Numbered from the stretch's first letter, positions 47,466 to 55,963 are shown. The stretch is DNA of 64,000 nucleotides from Nitrospira sp. (GCA_005116835.1 SWDM01000002.1:1-64000); one strand, 5' to 3'. Made by a program: numbers and translations. The notes: a model not told the origin generated them from the letters alone.

Positions 47466-47678
47466 CTAGCCCACGCAGGTGACCACTTCTGCCCTGCTCA
47501 AACGCTTCGGCTCAACCGCACTAAGCCTCTCATCTGCTCGGCTGTGGAACTCGTTCCTTTCCACTAGGATGCGGGAAAAGTTCGCCAGATTTGTCCCCAC
47601 GTCACTCTGTGGTTCAACGTACCGAAGTGTACCCTTCACCTCTTCACTTGCTACGACAGCGCCGCCGATCTCGATCAC
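47466..47678 (-). CDS. possible small ORF, unknown
   Basis: A 70-residue frame (GGAVVASEEVKGTLRYVEPQ ... VEPKRLSRAEVVTCVG) with plausible amino acid use, starting at a GTG and lacking a good ribosome-binding site. It lies at the downstream edge of the immunity gene array and may be a truncated gene of that array. The in-frame upstream sequence is closed by a TGA. Confidence 0.35.
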   Translation of the reverse strand: MIEIGGAVVASEEVKGTLRYVEPQSDVGTNLANFSRILVERNEFHSRADERLSAVEPKRLSRAEVVTCVG

Positions 47679-47774
47679 GTGGCACGATAAGCCCTGTCAG
47701 GACATGCATTCAAAATTCTCTCCACCGGCTCATCGCTTTGATGATTGATATTCGACGCCATGCTGGACGTCCAC

Positions 47775-48491
47775 TCACAGAATTGCTTTTATCCACTTGT
47801 CCCTGTCTTTTTGTTTCACATTATCGATCCGCCACCTGTCATCGTGACGATGCAGCACATACCGGAGGGATCCGCCGCCAAGAGGTGCCTGCCTCTCAGT
47901 ATCAACGTGGGCCTTGGCGCCAACGATCTCGCTCCCCACAATCTGCTCAGTCTTGGGTTCGTACTCCGGAGGTCGTTGGAAAGATGCCTGGCGACCATAT
48001 GGACGCTCACGCGGCGTGCAGAACTTCGTAAAAATCCGTTCAACCTTTGCGCTGACCTCCGGCCAGTACGACTCCGGATCCGATGTGTCGCGCGCCTGGC
48101 GCCTCGCAGCCCACGCACTGACCTCCCACTCGTTCATGGCATGAATGAACGCCGTCACGACCGATTCTGGCGAAGAGGATTCATGCATAGATGCATCTGG
48201 GTCGTCCAGTAGGGACTTACACCACTTCTCGTGCGCTCTGACGTCATTGGCGAACTCAGCATTCATCAAAAGATCTCTAGTGTCGATGCGATAGAGCTCT
48301 TCGGCTACTTTCAGCTGTTCCGGACCCTGCATCGCTAATTTCAGCACCGAAAAACTGACGCGCTCCAATACCTCGAGGGTGGGCGGGCCAAACAACGCAG
48401 CGTCATTCTCAAAGAGTGCGAGGACTCGAGCTTTAATAGCTCGATCGGAAATCAGTTCGATGAGTTGATAAGTTCTCTTTGTAAATTGCAT
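47775..48491 (-). CDS. NTF2-fold immunity-type protein
   Basis: The 238-residue protein has a C-terminal half that looks like an NTF2-fold immunity domain (ESVVTAFIHAMNEWEVSAWA at its start, LHRHDDRWRIDNVKQKDRD at its end). The N-terminal half is helical and unassigned. Such proteins neutralise polymorphic toxin domains in the cytoplasm. It is the last clear gene in a leftward array of small immunity-type genes. The matching toxin is not in the window. Confidence 0.65.
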   Translation of the reverse strand: MQFTKRTYQLIELISDRAIKARVLALFENDAALFGPPTLEVLERVSFSVLKLAMQGPEQLKVAEELYRIDTRDLLMNAEFANDVRAHEKWCKSLLDDPDASMHESSSPESVVTAFIHAMNEWEVSAWAARRQARDTSDPESYWPEVSAKVERIFTKFCTPRERPYGRQASFQRPPEYEPKTEQIVGSEIVGAKAHVDTERQAPLGGGSLRYVLHRHDDRWRIDNVKQKDRDKWIKAIL

Positions 48492-48510
48492 GATTGAAAC
48501 TTCCTTAAAC

Positions 48511-48528
48511 GGTCAGACCCCTTTGATT
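48511..48528. repeat. GGTCAGACCCCTTTGATT motif
   Basis: This 18-bp sequence recurs at 51360-51377 with one mismatch and, in reverse orientation and more diverged, at 53535-53553. All three lie at gene ends in the immunity array. Confidence 0.7.
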
Positions 48529-48701
48529 CCACTCATTTGAATCGCTGCCTGTTTACACCTCTCTATCAGCGCGTCCGGGTCAAGGCCTGTGATTTCCACC
48601 TTTCGACCGGCACCGTCACGGCCAACCGCTGTGTATACACCGGCGGACACTTCATCAGCATCAAATAGCCAGCCAGGAAGTTCTTGGAACTCTATCGGCA
48701 T
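48513..48701 (-). CDS. small hypothetical protein in the immunity array
   Basis: The 62-residue product (FQELPGWLFDADEVSAGVYT, then DPDALIERCKQAAIQM) has no recognised family. It starts 10 bases after the DUF1877 gene ends, so the two are probably co-translated. Its 3' end overlaps the shared GGTCAGACCCC motif. Confidence 0.55.
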   Translation of the reverse strand: MPIEFQELPGWLFDADEVSAGVYTAVGRDGAGRKVEITGLDPDALIERCKQAAIQMSGIKGV

Positions 48702-48711
48702 ATGAGGTCAG

Positions 48712-49209
48712 CTATGCATCAACGGTAAAGATAACTGCGCGGTCACTGGCAGCCGCCTTCTTATACAGGCCTCGCACATTCTCGAACCAATCCCAAGTGT
48801 ATTCAAAATCTTCATCCCCAATCTCACCGTTGTAGTCATCTTGTCTCAGGAGCGAGAAATACCGTTCTCGGAACCAGGCTTTCGTCACCGGCTCAAGGGC
48901 GGATGCGACATCCCTCACTTGCTCCGATGTGACAAGCGCGACCGTATGGTCATCGCACTTGAACAGTTGCCGCCCTCCGCAGATGACGTGATTGAGGGGA
49001 TATTCGCCACTCTCATACAGAAGGGAACCATCGGTCAGGCATCGGTGCATGGCATCCCACGCTTTGTCCGACTCGGCAAGGAATTCCTCGTCCCACGTTT
49101 CCTCGATATTTTCCACAACTGCCATGAGCGTGTCATCATTACCCGCGGCATCAAGCAATCGGGCATGCTGCTCAGCAGTCACAGCAAAATGTACGCCTCG
49201 CGCGCTCAC
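48712..49209 (-). CDS. DUF1877 family protein
   Basis: The 165-residue protein matches the DUF1877/YfbM type: AWDAMHRCLTDGSLLYESGE followed by YPLNHVICGGRQLF, then the YTWDWFENVRGLYKKAAASD segment at the C-terminus. The function is not established. The family is frequent in polymorphic-toxin immunity arrays, which agrees with this location. A small gene follows after 10 bases. Confidence 0.75.
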   Translation of the reverse strand: MSARGVHFAVTAEQHARLLDAAGNDDTLMAVVENIEETWDEEFLAESDKAWDAMHRCLTDGSLLYESGEYPLNHVICGGRQLFKCDDHTVALVTSEQVRDVASALEPVTKAWFRERYFSLLRQDDYNGEIGDEDFEYTWDWFENVRGLYKKAAASDRAVIFTVDA

Positions 49210-49266
49210 CGATCATCCTTGGAACCCAGCGAGCGCAGCGTGCTGGCGATCCAGTTGATCACAGCG

Positions 49267-49548
49267 TTAGAACTGATTGCCATGTTTGAAACGTTTTCCA
49301 CCTTCAAGTACCAGTTCCTGGCGATCCTTGAAGTCAAGAATGCGCAATCGCCTCCCGGCAGCTATGGTCTTGAGAAAGTACAAAACGTCTTCTTGATTGA
49401 ACCAGGTCTTCGCCACGAGCTTCGGCGGAATGGGCTCAGTATCAATTATCGCGTACCGGCTCGCAGGATGGCGATAAAACCCTGCCGGAATCTCGACTTC
49501 TGACGCCTCGCAATATTCTTTGATTCGATCCGTGTATTTCTCAGCCAT
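49267..49548 (-). CDS. hypothetical protein in the immunity array
   Basis: The 93-residue protein (CEASEVEIPAGFYRHPASRY, then LRILDFKDRQELVLEGGKRF) has no recognised family. Size, strand and position match the neighbouring immunity-type genes. Confidence 0.5.
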   Translation of the reverse strand: MAEKYTDRIKEYCEASEVEIPAGFYRHPASRYAIIDTEPIPPKLVAKTWFNQEDVLYFLKTIAAGRRLRILDFKDRQELVLEGGKRFKHGNQF

Positions 49549-49716
49549 GACGCACGATGGTCTCTGAACGGGTTCTAGACGTCAGACCTCGTTCCTCCCT
49601 CAGGCTCATCAATGATCTGTCCTCGCCCACTTTCTTGAAAAATAAAGCCTCCATGCTCATCCTCTCAAGATGACGGGAGTTGCTTGGCGGAGGAGGAATG
49701 ACTACCGCTCGCCGAA

Positions 49717-50139
49717 TCACTCCCCGGACTCCCATATCAGTTCGAACTCCACTCCACTGAGCCTCGCAATTGCACACTGATTGACGAATTCTTGAGATAC
49801 GAAGATAGGCGAGACTCGAAAATCCGAGATCTTGAAGGCCTGCAGTTTGCTAATGCAGCTTGGTTTGAATACATACCGACGAACATCCATGATCCGACCG
49901 TTGCGAAACCGCACGATGTCGCTTTCATCGTGGTCAAGCGCATCGATCACACAGGTTGCATTGAACAGCCAGAGTTCAGGACAGCAGATGAGAGGAAGCA
50001 CCTCACCGTGCGCGAGCAGAATCGACTTCAACGCTTCCACGGCTCGTTCTTTGAGCACAAGCGCGTGCGAACCAAGCCACGGCATGTCGACAGTGTGAAA
50101 CTGCTGCCCCTCGTCCTCGTTTATCAGAACAAAGTCCAT
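49717..50139 (-). CDS. imm11/DUF1629-type immunity protein
   Basis: The 140-residue protein has a C-terminal segment (FRVSPIFVSQEFVNQCAIAR, then GVEFELIW) typical of imm11/DUF1629 immunity proteins, where a beta strand and helix end the domain. The N-terminus is shorter than in many relatives. It would neutralise an unknown toxin. No toxin gene is adjacent. Confidence 0.6.
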   Translation of the reverse strand: MDFVLINEDEGQQFHTVDMPWLGSHALVLKERAVEALKSILLAHGEVLPLICCPELWLFNATCVIDALDHDESDIVRFRNGRIMDVRRYVFKPSCISKLQAFKISDFRVSPIFVSQEFVNQCAIARLSGVEFELIWESGE

Positions 50140-50336
50140 CGGACTCCATGATCCACCTATGGGTATACCATTGCCAAGGGCATCGATCGTATCGAAATGT
50201 CGCGGATCGGCAGGTTGGGCCCACTGGCCAGTCTCTGAGGGGTCAGCTTATAGATTCGTATTCCGCTCAAGATCTTCTCACTTATTGACACCGAGCAGAT
50301 TTAATGACTTAGCGGCCTTATTTCCCCAGCGCCTAG

Positions 50337-50687
50337 TTAAGCGCGGTACACCTTCTCGGTTGCCCAATCGAACACGACCAGCCCCAGAGCGTTGGCTGTC
50401 TCGACTAGGAACGGCAATACTTCCTTCACTCGTGAGTACGACAGGCCAAGGATCGCCGCTCGATGCAGAAAGTTGTTGATGAGAGGGCCGTCGCTCCAGA
50501 CCGTATCATCGATCTCGTCGTCTGGTACCGCGCACATGCAGGGATAGCGGGCGGTGAGCCGGTCGTGCAGTTCCTGGAATACAGCCGGTCGAGGCCCTTG
50601 TTGTTCGATTAGCTCGTTAACGATGGCCCATGCTGCAGCGTCAGCTGCAGGGACAGGCGGGATGACGATAGCAACGTTATAGCTCAT
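50337..50687 (-). CDS. conserved small protein, immunity-type
   Basis: The 116-residue protein has WSDGPLINNFLHRAAILGLS in the middle and GLVVFDWATEKVYRA at the end. This pattern is seen in small cytoplasmic proteins of immunity arrays that end in a 'GLVxFDxxxxxVyR' strand. The function is unknown. The stop codon sits inside GCTTAAC. Confidence 0.55.
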   Translation of the reverse strand: MSYNVAIVIPPVPAADAAAWAIVNELIEQQGPRPAVFQELHDRLTARYPCMCAVPDDEIDDTVWSDGPLINNFLHRAAILGLSYSRVKEVLPFLVETANALGLVVFDWATEKVYRA

Positions 50688-50849
50688 GCGCTTTCTAGCA
50701 CCTATTGTGTTGATGTACCGCGCCGGCCACGGACATTACCGCGAGACCTCACCGCGTTCTCCCGGACATCCGATTGACCGCATAGTTAGACCCACACAAC
50801 GCCATCGCAACGAAGTCCGATATATAGCTCGCTCCCGTTCATCGGCTGG

Positions 50850-51344
50850 TTAGACCAGGGACGAGAATGCATGGGGAGGTATTCTTTCCCACCAATCGTC
50901 CCCGATGCGGTCGCCTTTATAGACTCGTACTTCATCCATGTTATTTGACAGAACGAAGTCGGCCATGAGTTCATGATCGCCATTTGCAAATATTCTCGCG
51001 GACCGACATGCATTCCAGTTGATAACAACCGTCAGGCGTTGATTGCTTAGCTCGGTCATATAGTCGGATATCAACATTTCTCGGGCCGAACGCGTCTTCA
51101 CACCAATGTAATAGAGGCTGCTTTCGATAAATGCGAGCTGATTTGGAGTCCAGGGATGCCCAGATGTGCGAACATGATTCATGAAATCATCGAACTTGGT
51201 TTTTCCGAGTTCTGTCCATTGCAAATACCAATCTTGTCTATCCCAGCTTGCAGACGAAGCCCAGCCCAGTTGAATCATGACGTCACTGAAATATTGCTGA
51301 TCTTCGTAGCTGCTCATAAGTGAGTTAACATGTTCGTATGCCAC
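50850..51344 (-). CDS. hypothetical protein in the immunity array
   Basis: The 164-residue protein is not recognised. The N-terminal part (FSDVMIQLGWASSASWDRQD) and C-terminal part (GDRIGDDWWERIPPHAF) are Trp-rich, as in many immunity proteins. Its 3' end and the following 70 bases contain two direct GTCTAAC heptamers (50849-50855 and 50785-50791). Confidence 0.5.
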   Translation of the reverse strand: MAYEHVNSLMSSYEDQQYFSDVMIQLGWASSASWDRQDWYLQWTELGKTKFDDFMNHVRTSGHPWTPNQLAFIESSLYYIGVKTRSAREMLISDYMTELSNQRLTVVINWNACRSARIFANGDHELMADFVLSNNMDEVRVYKGDRIGDDWWERIPPHAFSSLV

Positions 51345-51359
51345 GCCGCAGATTGAAGT

Positions 51360-51377
51360 GGTCAGACTCCTTTGATT
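51360..51377. repeat. GGTCAGACTCCTTTGATT motif
   Basis: Second copy of the 18-bp motif, same orientation as 48511-48528, just upstream of the gene at 50850-51344. Confidence 0.7.
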
Positions 51378-51453
51378 GGGCCTGTGCGTGTGGTTCGAGC
51401 GAGCAAGGCAGCGGCACTCGCGTAGCGAGTATCAGACGGTGCCGCGCCTGCGT

Positions 51454-51762
51454 CTACTTTTCGATCTTTGCGACAAACTCATCCCAGGATTCCGCGACAA
51501 GGCGCGCGTATTGAGGGGACATACCGACAAAAGGAAGCATGAACACACGTGCAAGTTGGTCGAATGCGAGCATTTCACCACCTCCGCTAGACCCGAAGCC
51601 GACAAACCCAACCGCATACTCAGAAACCTTATAGCTTTCGTTGAGGCCGACGATTTCATCCGGGGCCCAAAGTTGGAACCAGCCAGGGTCTACTGCCAGT
51701 GATCCCTCCTTAGGACCGGTACCGGCAAAGTATTCCATGTACTTTGAAGGGAGCGATGTCAT
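51454..51762 (-). CDS. SMI1/KNR4 (SUKH) family immunity protein
   Basis: The 102-residue protein has the SUKH C-terminal signature: a glycine-rich turn with an acidic residue (VGFGSSGGGEMLAFD), then VFMLPFVGMSPQYARLVAES and a closing Trp-containing helix. SUKH proteins are common immunity proteins against nuclease toxins. It starts 9 bases after the three-domain immunity gene stops, so the two are translationally coupled. Confidence 0.7.
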   Translation of the reverse strand: MTSLPSKYMEYFAGTGPKEGSLAVDPGWFQLWAPDEIVGLNESYKVSEYAVGFVGFGSSGGGEMLAFDQLARVFMLPFVGMSPQYARLVAESWDEFVAKIEK

Positions 51763-51771
51763 TGAGATGAC

Positions 51772-52878
51772 CTACCGCACCCGGATGTTGTCGAGCGCAA
51801 CGCCATACCGTTCGCCGTTCAATTCCACGATGGTCAGTTCGACCGAAAGGTCCGACCGCCCTTCTTCACGCGTATAGACCGGAACCACGACCGACCACGT
51901 CGGGAGGGCTGCGCCTCTGACCTCCACGATATCGAGCACATCCTCGATGGGCTCCGGACATGGCACCACGGTTCTCCCATATTCCTGGATGGCGCGGGCG
52001 ATGTCAGCAGCCAACAGGCGCCTATCAAGAGTGAACCGTTCGAGCTCCTGATAGCTCTTGCCTGCCAGCAGCGCCATCACATCCCGCACGCCGGATTCGA
52101 CCAAGTCGCAGGTCAGCATCGCAGCCTGCCCTTCCCTTGTCGCGGCATCGGATGCAGAGGATTGCGGAGCGCCAACAACATCCAATGTGACCTTCGTGCC
52201 GGGTGGCAGATCTTTGATTTGCTTCCCAACGTCGCCGCTGACCGCCAGCCATTCTGTCAGCGTCTTGATCGCGAAATTGTCCGGTGTGTAGGCGCCGCCG
52301 AGTACTGGCCAGATCTTGAAGCCGTAGCACTGCCCCTCGCCCACAGGCCCCAAGCTGGCCTGCGCTGCGGCCTCAAACCCCTCGAACAGCCAATCCTCTC
52401 GAAATTCTTCGTCCTCCAGCACCGACTCAAAGTTTGACTTGTTGCTGACTTTTTCGGCGCTGAGACTTTCCGGACACACTCGCCACAAACTCCCGTCCGC
52501 ACAGGCGACCACAACATTGCCGAACGGATTGCGCGCCACGATGCGCACGGGATCGGGCAGCACCCAGGTCCACAGGCGGCGCAGAACCTCGATGACCGGG
52601 CCGTCGGAGCCAGCCTCTTGCGAATATTCCGTCCAATACAGCACATCACGATAGTCCTGCTTGGCGGCTTCCAGAAAATTGAGCAACTTGTTTTCGTCGC
52701 CTTCGCTGAGCTTGAGAATTGCCAGCTGGACACGCTCACGCTCACCCTCGTGAGGTTCGATGCCATAGAGATCAAGAATTTCCAGAATGGTCGCCACTGG
52801 CGTACCGGGGAAAGCGATCCTCACAGCGGCAGTGACTTCTTCGCGTGTATGATTCATATAGTACTCAACATGACTCAT
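51772..52878 (-). CDS. multidomain immunity protein (Tdi1/DUF1851-like plus DUF7668-like)
   Basis: The 368-residue protein appears to be a fusion. Residues 1-80 are helical and similar in tone to small DUF-type lead domains. Residues about 110-225 resemble the T6SS immunity Tdi1/DUF1851 domain (NPFGNVVVACADGSLWRVCP, CYGFKIWPVLGGAYTPDNFA). Residues about 265-368 resemble DUF7668 (AIQEYGRTVVPCPEPIEDVL, VYTREEGRSDLSVELTIVEL). A single protein with two immunity folds could block two toxins. The start overlaps the preceding gene by ATGA. Confidence 0.6.
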   Translation of the reverse strand: MSHVEYYMNHTREEVTAAVRIAFPGTPVATILEILDLYGIEPHEGERERVQLAILKLSEGDENKLLNFLEAAKQDYRDVLYWTEYSQEAGSDGPVIEVLRRLWTWVLPDPVRIVARNPFGNVVVACADGSLWRVCPESLSAEKVSNKSNFESVLEDEEFREDWLFEGFEAAAQASLGPVGEGQCYGFKIWPVLGGAYTPDNFAIKTLTEWLAVSGDVGKQIKDLPPGTKVTLDVVGAPQSSASDAATREGQAAMLTCDLVESGVRDVMALLAGKSYQELERFTLDRRLLAADIARAIQEYGRTVVPCPEPIEDVLDIVEVRGAALPTWSVVVPVYTREEGRSDLSVELTIVELNGERYGVALDNIRVR

Positions 52879-53453
52879 GCGGTCTCAAACATCGGTTCGT
52901 GCTCTAATCTGCGAATCAGGTTGATGAGGTCTGAATTACCCTGCACTGCCTGTATCGTGGCGAACTGCCAGCCAACTTCCGTACGCATGGCGGCATGGTA
53001 TTCAATTTGCTGTTCCTGGACACCACCTCTCTGTTCAGGGTCAAGACGGTCCTGAACAAAGAAATCGACAGAGTCATAGCAGGCCTGGAGGACCGACAAC
53101 ACCAATTCAAGGTTGTCATCGAGAAACAGATCCAGCAAGTAGGCGTGCGCTGTGCTCGCATTCAGCGCATATGAAACAAGACCACTCTCAAAATCTTCGG
53201 TATCTGGAATCGCCGCATCGAGATCGGAACGAAGAACGACAGGAATGCTTGCATCACCTGCCAACCACTTGCCGGCCAATTCTCTCAACTGCCGCAATGT
53301 TTCCGGATTCCCCCAGTTCTCAGTGGTTGAAAACTGAAGGTAGAGCGGCGCCAATCGATTGCAGCACATCAAACATAAAGCCACCCGTTCCCTATGATTG
53401 AGCGGACCACACGAGGCCTTTACCTGATCTTGATATTGCTGAAAATTCATCAA
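52875..53453 (-). CDS. DUF416 family protein
   Basis: The 192-residue helical protein matches DUF416/YjaG (CCNRLAPLYLQFSTTENWGN, then WLAGDASIP; C-terminal FFVQDRLDPEQ). The function is unknown and the family is common next to toxin immunity genes. Its stop overlaps the start of the multidomain immunity gene by 4 bases, so the two are co-translated. Confidence 0.7.
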   Translation of the reverse strand: MMNFQQYQDQVKASCGPLNHRERVALCLMCCNRLAPLYLQFSTTENWGNPETLRQLRELAGKWLAGDASIPVVLRSDLDAAIPDTEDFESGLVSYALNASTAHAYLLDLFLDDNLELVLSVLQACYDSVDFFVQDRLDPEQRGGVQEQQIEYHAAMRTEVGWQFATIQAVQGNSDLINLIRRLEHEPMFETA

Positions 53454-53534
53454 GTGCTCTTACGCTAAAGAGTTACTTTATGGACTTGTCTCTCATCACA
53501 ACCAGTAGAAGGTCCTGAAAGCCTAACGCGGCCC

Positions 53535-53553
53535 ATTTGAGGGGTCTGATCCC
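53535..53553. repeat. inverted copy of the GGTCAGACCCC motif
   Basis: Plus strand ATTTGAGGGGTCTGATCCC. It lies between the DUF416 gene and the next gene. A GTTAGGC heptamer (minus strand, 53521-53527) is next to it. Confidence 0.5.
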
Positions 53554-53555
53554 AT

Positions 53556-53951
53556 TTATTGCTTTCGGATGAACGCTTCCGGGAGTCGCGCATTCTCCCG
53601 GATTTCGATCTTTTTCAACGGCTCGGGATTGCCAGCCTTGGCCTTCAGATTCAGCGACATCCACGCGGCCATTAGTTCAGGGCTCTGCGTGGCCCAATCG
53701 CTGGACCAGCCATGGTTACCCATGTGGTACAGAAACCAGTCGTTCTTACGTTGCACGTCCACATAAGCACCGGGGTCGCCAGATGTACCGGGAAAGTACT
53801 GGTCGTAGAAAGACAGCTCGTGTCCGCGCGGCAGCCAGAACAGCAGACGCAAGAACGCGCCCTCGCCAGCCTCCGGCCCGACTGTGATTTCCACGTGATC
53901 GCTTGTGCGTTTAGCGACGGTGAGGCCGGCGATTGCGGGCATTTCGATCAT
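53556..53951 (-). CDS. hypothetical protein, first of the immunity array
   Basis: The 131-residue protein has a beta-rich N-terminus (GLTVAKRTSDHVEITVG, FLRLLFWLPRGHELSFYDQY) and a Trp-containing helix (WATQSPELMAAWMSLNLK). No family was recognised. Its position as the upstream gene of the leftward array suggests a related role. Confidence 0.5.
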   Translation of the reverse strand: MIEMPAIAGLTVAKRTSDHVEITVGPEAGEGAFLRLLFWLPRGHELSFYDQYFPGTSGDPGAYVDVQRKNDWFLYHMGNHGWSSDWATQSPELMAAWMSLNLKAKAGNPEPLKKIEIRENARLPEAFIRKQ

Positions 53952-54092
53952 GGCATGTTCCGCTGGCCTACCTCCGCGCCCATGATCACTCGGCCGCTGT
54001 GTCCGGCGTGATCTGCGCGAATGGCACGCTGATTAAAAGAGGTCTGGGCCCTTGGGTCTCTTGGCTGAGGCAAATCCTATACGCTTGTTTCA

Positions 54093-54640
54093 TACAGGGC
54101 AAGAATGTCCCGTTTCTTATCCAAGAAACGGGACCGGTCTATGAACGACTGGTCCTGTATCCACACACATGAGGAAGGGTACGGCGGCGAGCGACTTGCA
54201 CCGGAGTGTCGGGGCTTATCCTGTACCTGCGCGAGTCCAACAGACAATGGTCTCTCCACGCTTGCTTGTTTTTCCCCAATAGGTGGCTTGGTTGATCCTC
54301 TAATGCGCGCGCTTTTCCACCCGCCCACCTCGGGCGCGTCGAGACGCGCCCTTTACCCGTGGCGAGGCCCTTCACACTTTTACAGTTTTCCGTGGAGGGA
54401 GTGGCCGAGGCTGCCCTTTACTGCGCGCATCGAACGATATACAGCCTCCCTCCAAGCTTGCTCGTTCTCTCTCTAGGGATGGCGGCTGATTGATCTTCCA
54501 CTGCGCGCGTCCAACGAGGGCCTTCTGAGGCCGCGCGTTGCGCGAGCACAAAAGATCATCAGCCTCCATCCCCTCCTCTGTTCTGCGAGCAAGAAGGGCA
54601 CCTGGCCACTCCCTCTCATCCTTCCGTTTCAGAGCGCCGT
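54093..54640. repeat. nested palindromic region with several family B cores
   Basis: This gene-free stretch holds a perfect 12-bp hairpin GTCCCGTTTCTT-ATCC-AAGAAACGGGAC (54107-54134) and a perfect 9-bp hairpin GGGCGCGTC-GA-GACGCGCCC (54332-54351). Four core-like starts follow the same theme, near 54226, 54302, 54420 and 54499 (CTGCGCG...). Arms GAGGGAGTGGCC (54395) and GGCCACTCCCTC (54604) enclose a complete smaller element at 54475-54573, like one palindrome inserted into another. Confidence 0.75.
54475..54573. repeat. palindromic element, family B core with AT-richer arms
   Basis: Arms GGGATGGCGGCTGATTGATC and GATCATCAGCCTCCATCCC enclose the same core (ACTGCGCGCGTCCAACGAGG ... GCGCGAGCACA) found at 30336-30387, where the arms are unrelated. 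Confidence 0.85.
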
Positions 54641-54707
54641 GGAAGGGGTGCCGCGGGAGGCGCAGGAGCGAAAGGGCGCATGCTTCCTCGGTCCTGATTG
54701 ATAAATT

Positions 54708-55931
54708 TCAAACGGGACGAATAATCTGCACTGCCGCATCACTCTCAATCCTTCCCACTGGCGAGATTTTCCCCTCTTTCTCCTTGCGCACGATCCGCTC
54801 GATCTGCACGATGGCGCCGCGATGCCAGCTATCGAGAGCTTCATTGTGAGGAGAGGCTTTCCGGTCCAGCCGCCCCACTTCAGGCCGCCCGGTTTCATTG
54901 CAGAGCCAGGCTCGCTTCTCCCCCTTCAATTCCCGCAGTTCGCTCACGACACGAAATGTCTGCGGGCTCCGCGGCACAATGGTGCGACTGTCTGTGCGCA
55001 ACAGCAAATAGGAAAACTTCAATGCGTCTTTAATGAACCCCACGTCCCTATCGAGTGCAGTAATCGCAGGAGGCGTCTGCCATGGTCTCTCCTCATGGCA
55101 CCAATCGTCTGGATGGTCTAAAGCAGGACAGGCCGCTTCATGCAAGCAGGGGCTATAGACCGTACAGAGGCCCTGCTTGAGCAGGTGGTTACGCATCTGA
55201 TGCAAGGCCCTGGCTGTCTGCCGCAACGCCGGCTCGACGATCATGATGGTGCCGTGCGGTGCAAGAAACGGAAGAAGTTGTCCAATTACTGCGGCTCTCT
55301 CTGCCGGAGGGTCAGTCGCTGTAGCAAACAATTCGTTCAGACAGTTCGCCATAATAATGAGATCATATGGCCCGCCCCGTACAATCTGCTTACCAAGGTC
55401 GCCCTTGAGCGGATGCTCAAGATTGCCCTCGATACATCGAAGTCCTGTAGTCGATATGCCAACCTCCTGGCAATAGGCCTCCCACAATCTCTTCGCGTCC
55501 TGCAAAGATGCAGGTGACGAGTCAGCAGCCAAGACGGATACGGTTTTCGCCCGTTCCGGACTGCGATGCCACAGCCAATCCAGCAGAGCGAGGGATCCAG
55601 TCCCTGGGCCACAGCCAAGATCGAGGACCGCCATTGGCCGGTCTGGTATTTTAGAAATGTGGTCGTTTGACAGCTCATCCAACAGGACTTGGATCTTTGA
55701 AAGATTTACAGGGAGGAAATACGATAGATATGCAGCAGCATGGGCTGGATCATCCAGGTAACGGGGTAACAATGAGGGTCGGGCGGTCGTAAATAACCGT
55801 GAAAGATTCACGACCGCCTGCGCTAAAACCTCACCACGAAACTCTCTGTCAGGCAGTACCTTTTCCAGGATGTTAAGAATTTTGGATGACAGACCTGCTG
55901 GTTTCTTCTCGTTGAAGGGTTGCATGGGCAT
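54708..55931 (-). CDS. Rsm22-like small-subunit rRNA methyltransferase family protein
   Basis: The 407-residue protein has a class I SAM-binding core (MAVLDLGCGPGTGSLALLDW, residues 100-120) followed by the Cys/His segment of Rsm22 relatives (CLHEAACPALDHPDDWCHEE), which holds an iron-sulfur cluster in mitochondrial members. It would assist or modify the small ribosomal subunit. The second ATG at 55925 lies 6 bases after a TACACT box and may be the true, leaderless start. It is divergent from a small hypothetical gene. Confidence 0.8.
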   Translation of the reverse strand: MPMQPFNEKKPAGLSSKILNILEKVLPDREFRGEVLAQAVVNLSRLFTTARPSLLPRYLDDPAHAAAYLSYFLPVNLSKIQVLLDELSNDHISKIPDRPMAVLDLGCGPGTGSLALLDWLWHRSPERAKTVSVLAADSSPASLQDAKRLWEAYCQEVGISTTGLRCIEGNLEHPLKGDLGKQIVRGGPYDLIIMANCLNELFATATDPPAERAAVIGQLLPFLAPHGTIMIVEPALRQTARALHQMRNHLLKQGLCTVYSPCLHEAACPALDHPDDWCHEERPWQTPPAITALDRDVGFIKDALKFSYLLLRTDSRTIVPRSPQTFRVVSELRELKGEKRAWLCNETGRPEVGRLDRKASPHNEALDSWHRGAIVQIERIVRKEKEGKISPVGRIESDAAVQIIRPV

Positions 55932-55961
55932 AGTGTAAGCTGATGGCGATTAGGAGGACAA
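55932..55961 (-). promoter_or_regulatory. promoter of the Rsm22-like gene
   Basis: On the minus strand TTGTCC and TACACT are separated by 18 bases, and the -10 box abuts the first ATG. Transcription would begin near the second ATG at 55925. The box overlaps the ribosome-binding site of the divergent gene. Confidence 0.45.
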
Positions 55962-55963
55962 CC

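Noticed and set aside
50785-53527. Integron gene-cassette array (GTCTAAC, GCTTAAC and GTTAGGC heptamers at gene ends, codirectional small ORFs)
   Set aside because: No pair of heptamers in the inverted RYYYAAC...GTTRRRY arrangement with an attC-like fold was found, and no integrase is present. The heptamers at 50849 and 50785 are direct repeats.
54105-54569. Open frames of 65-123 residues within 54.1-54.6 kb
   Set aside because: They run through nested palindromes, have repeat-derived composition and no ribosome-binding sites.
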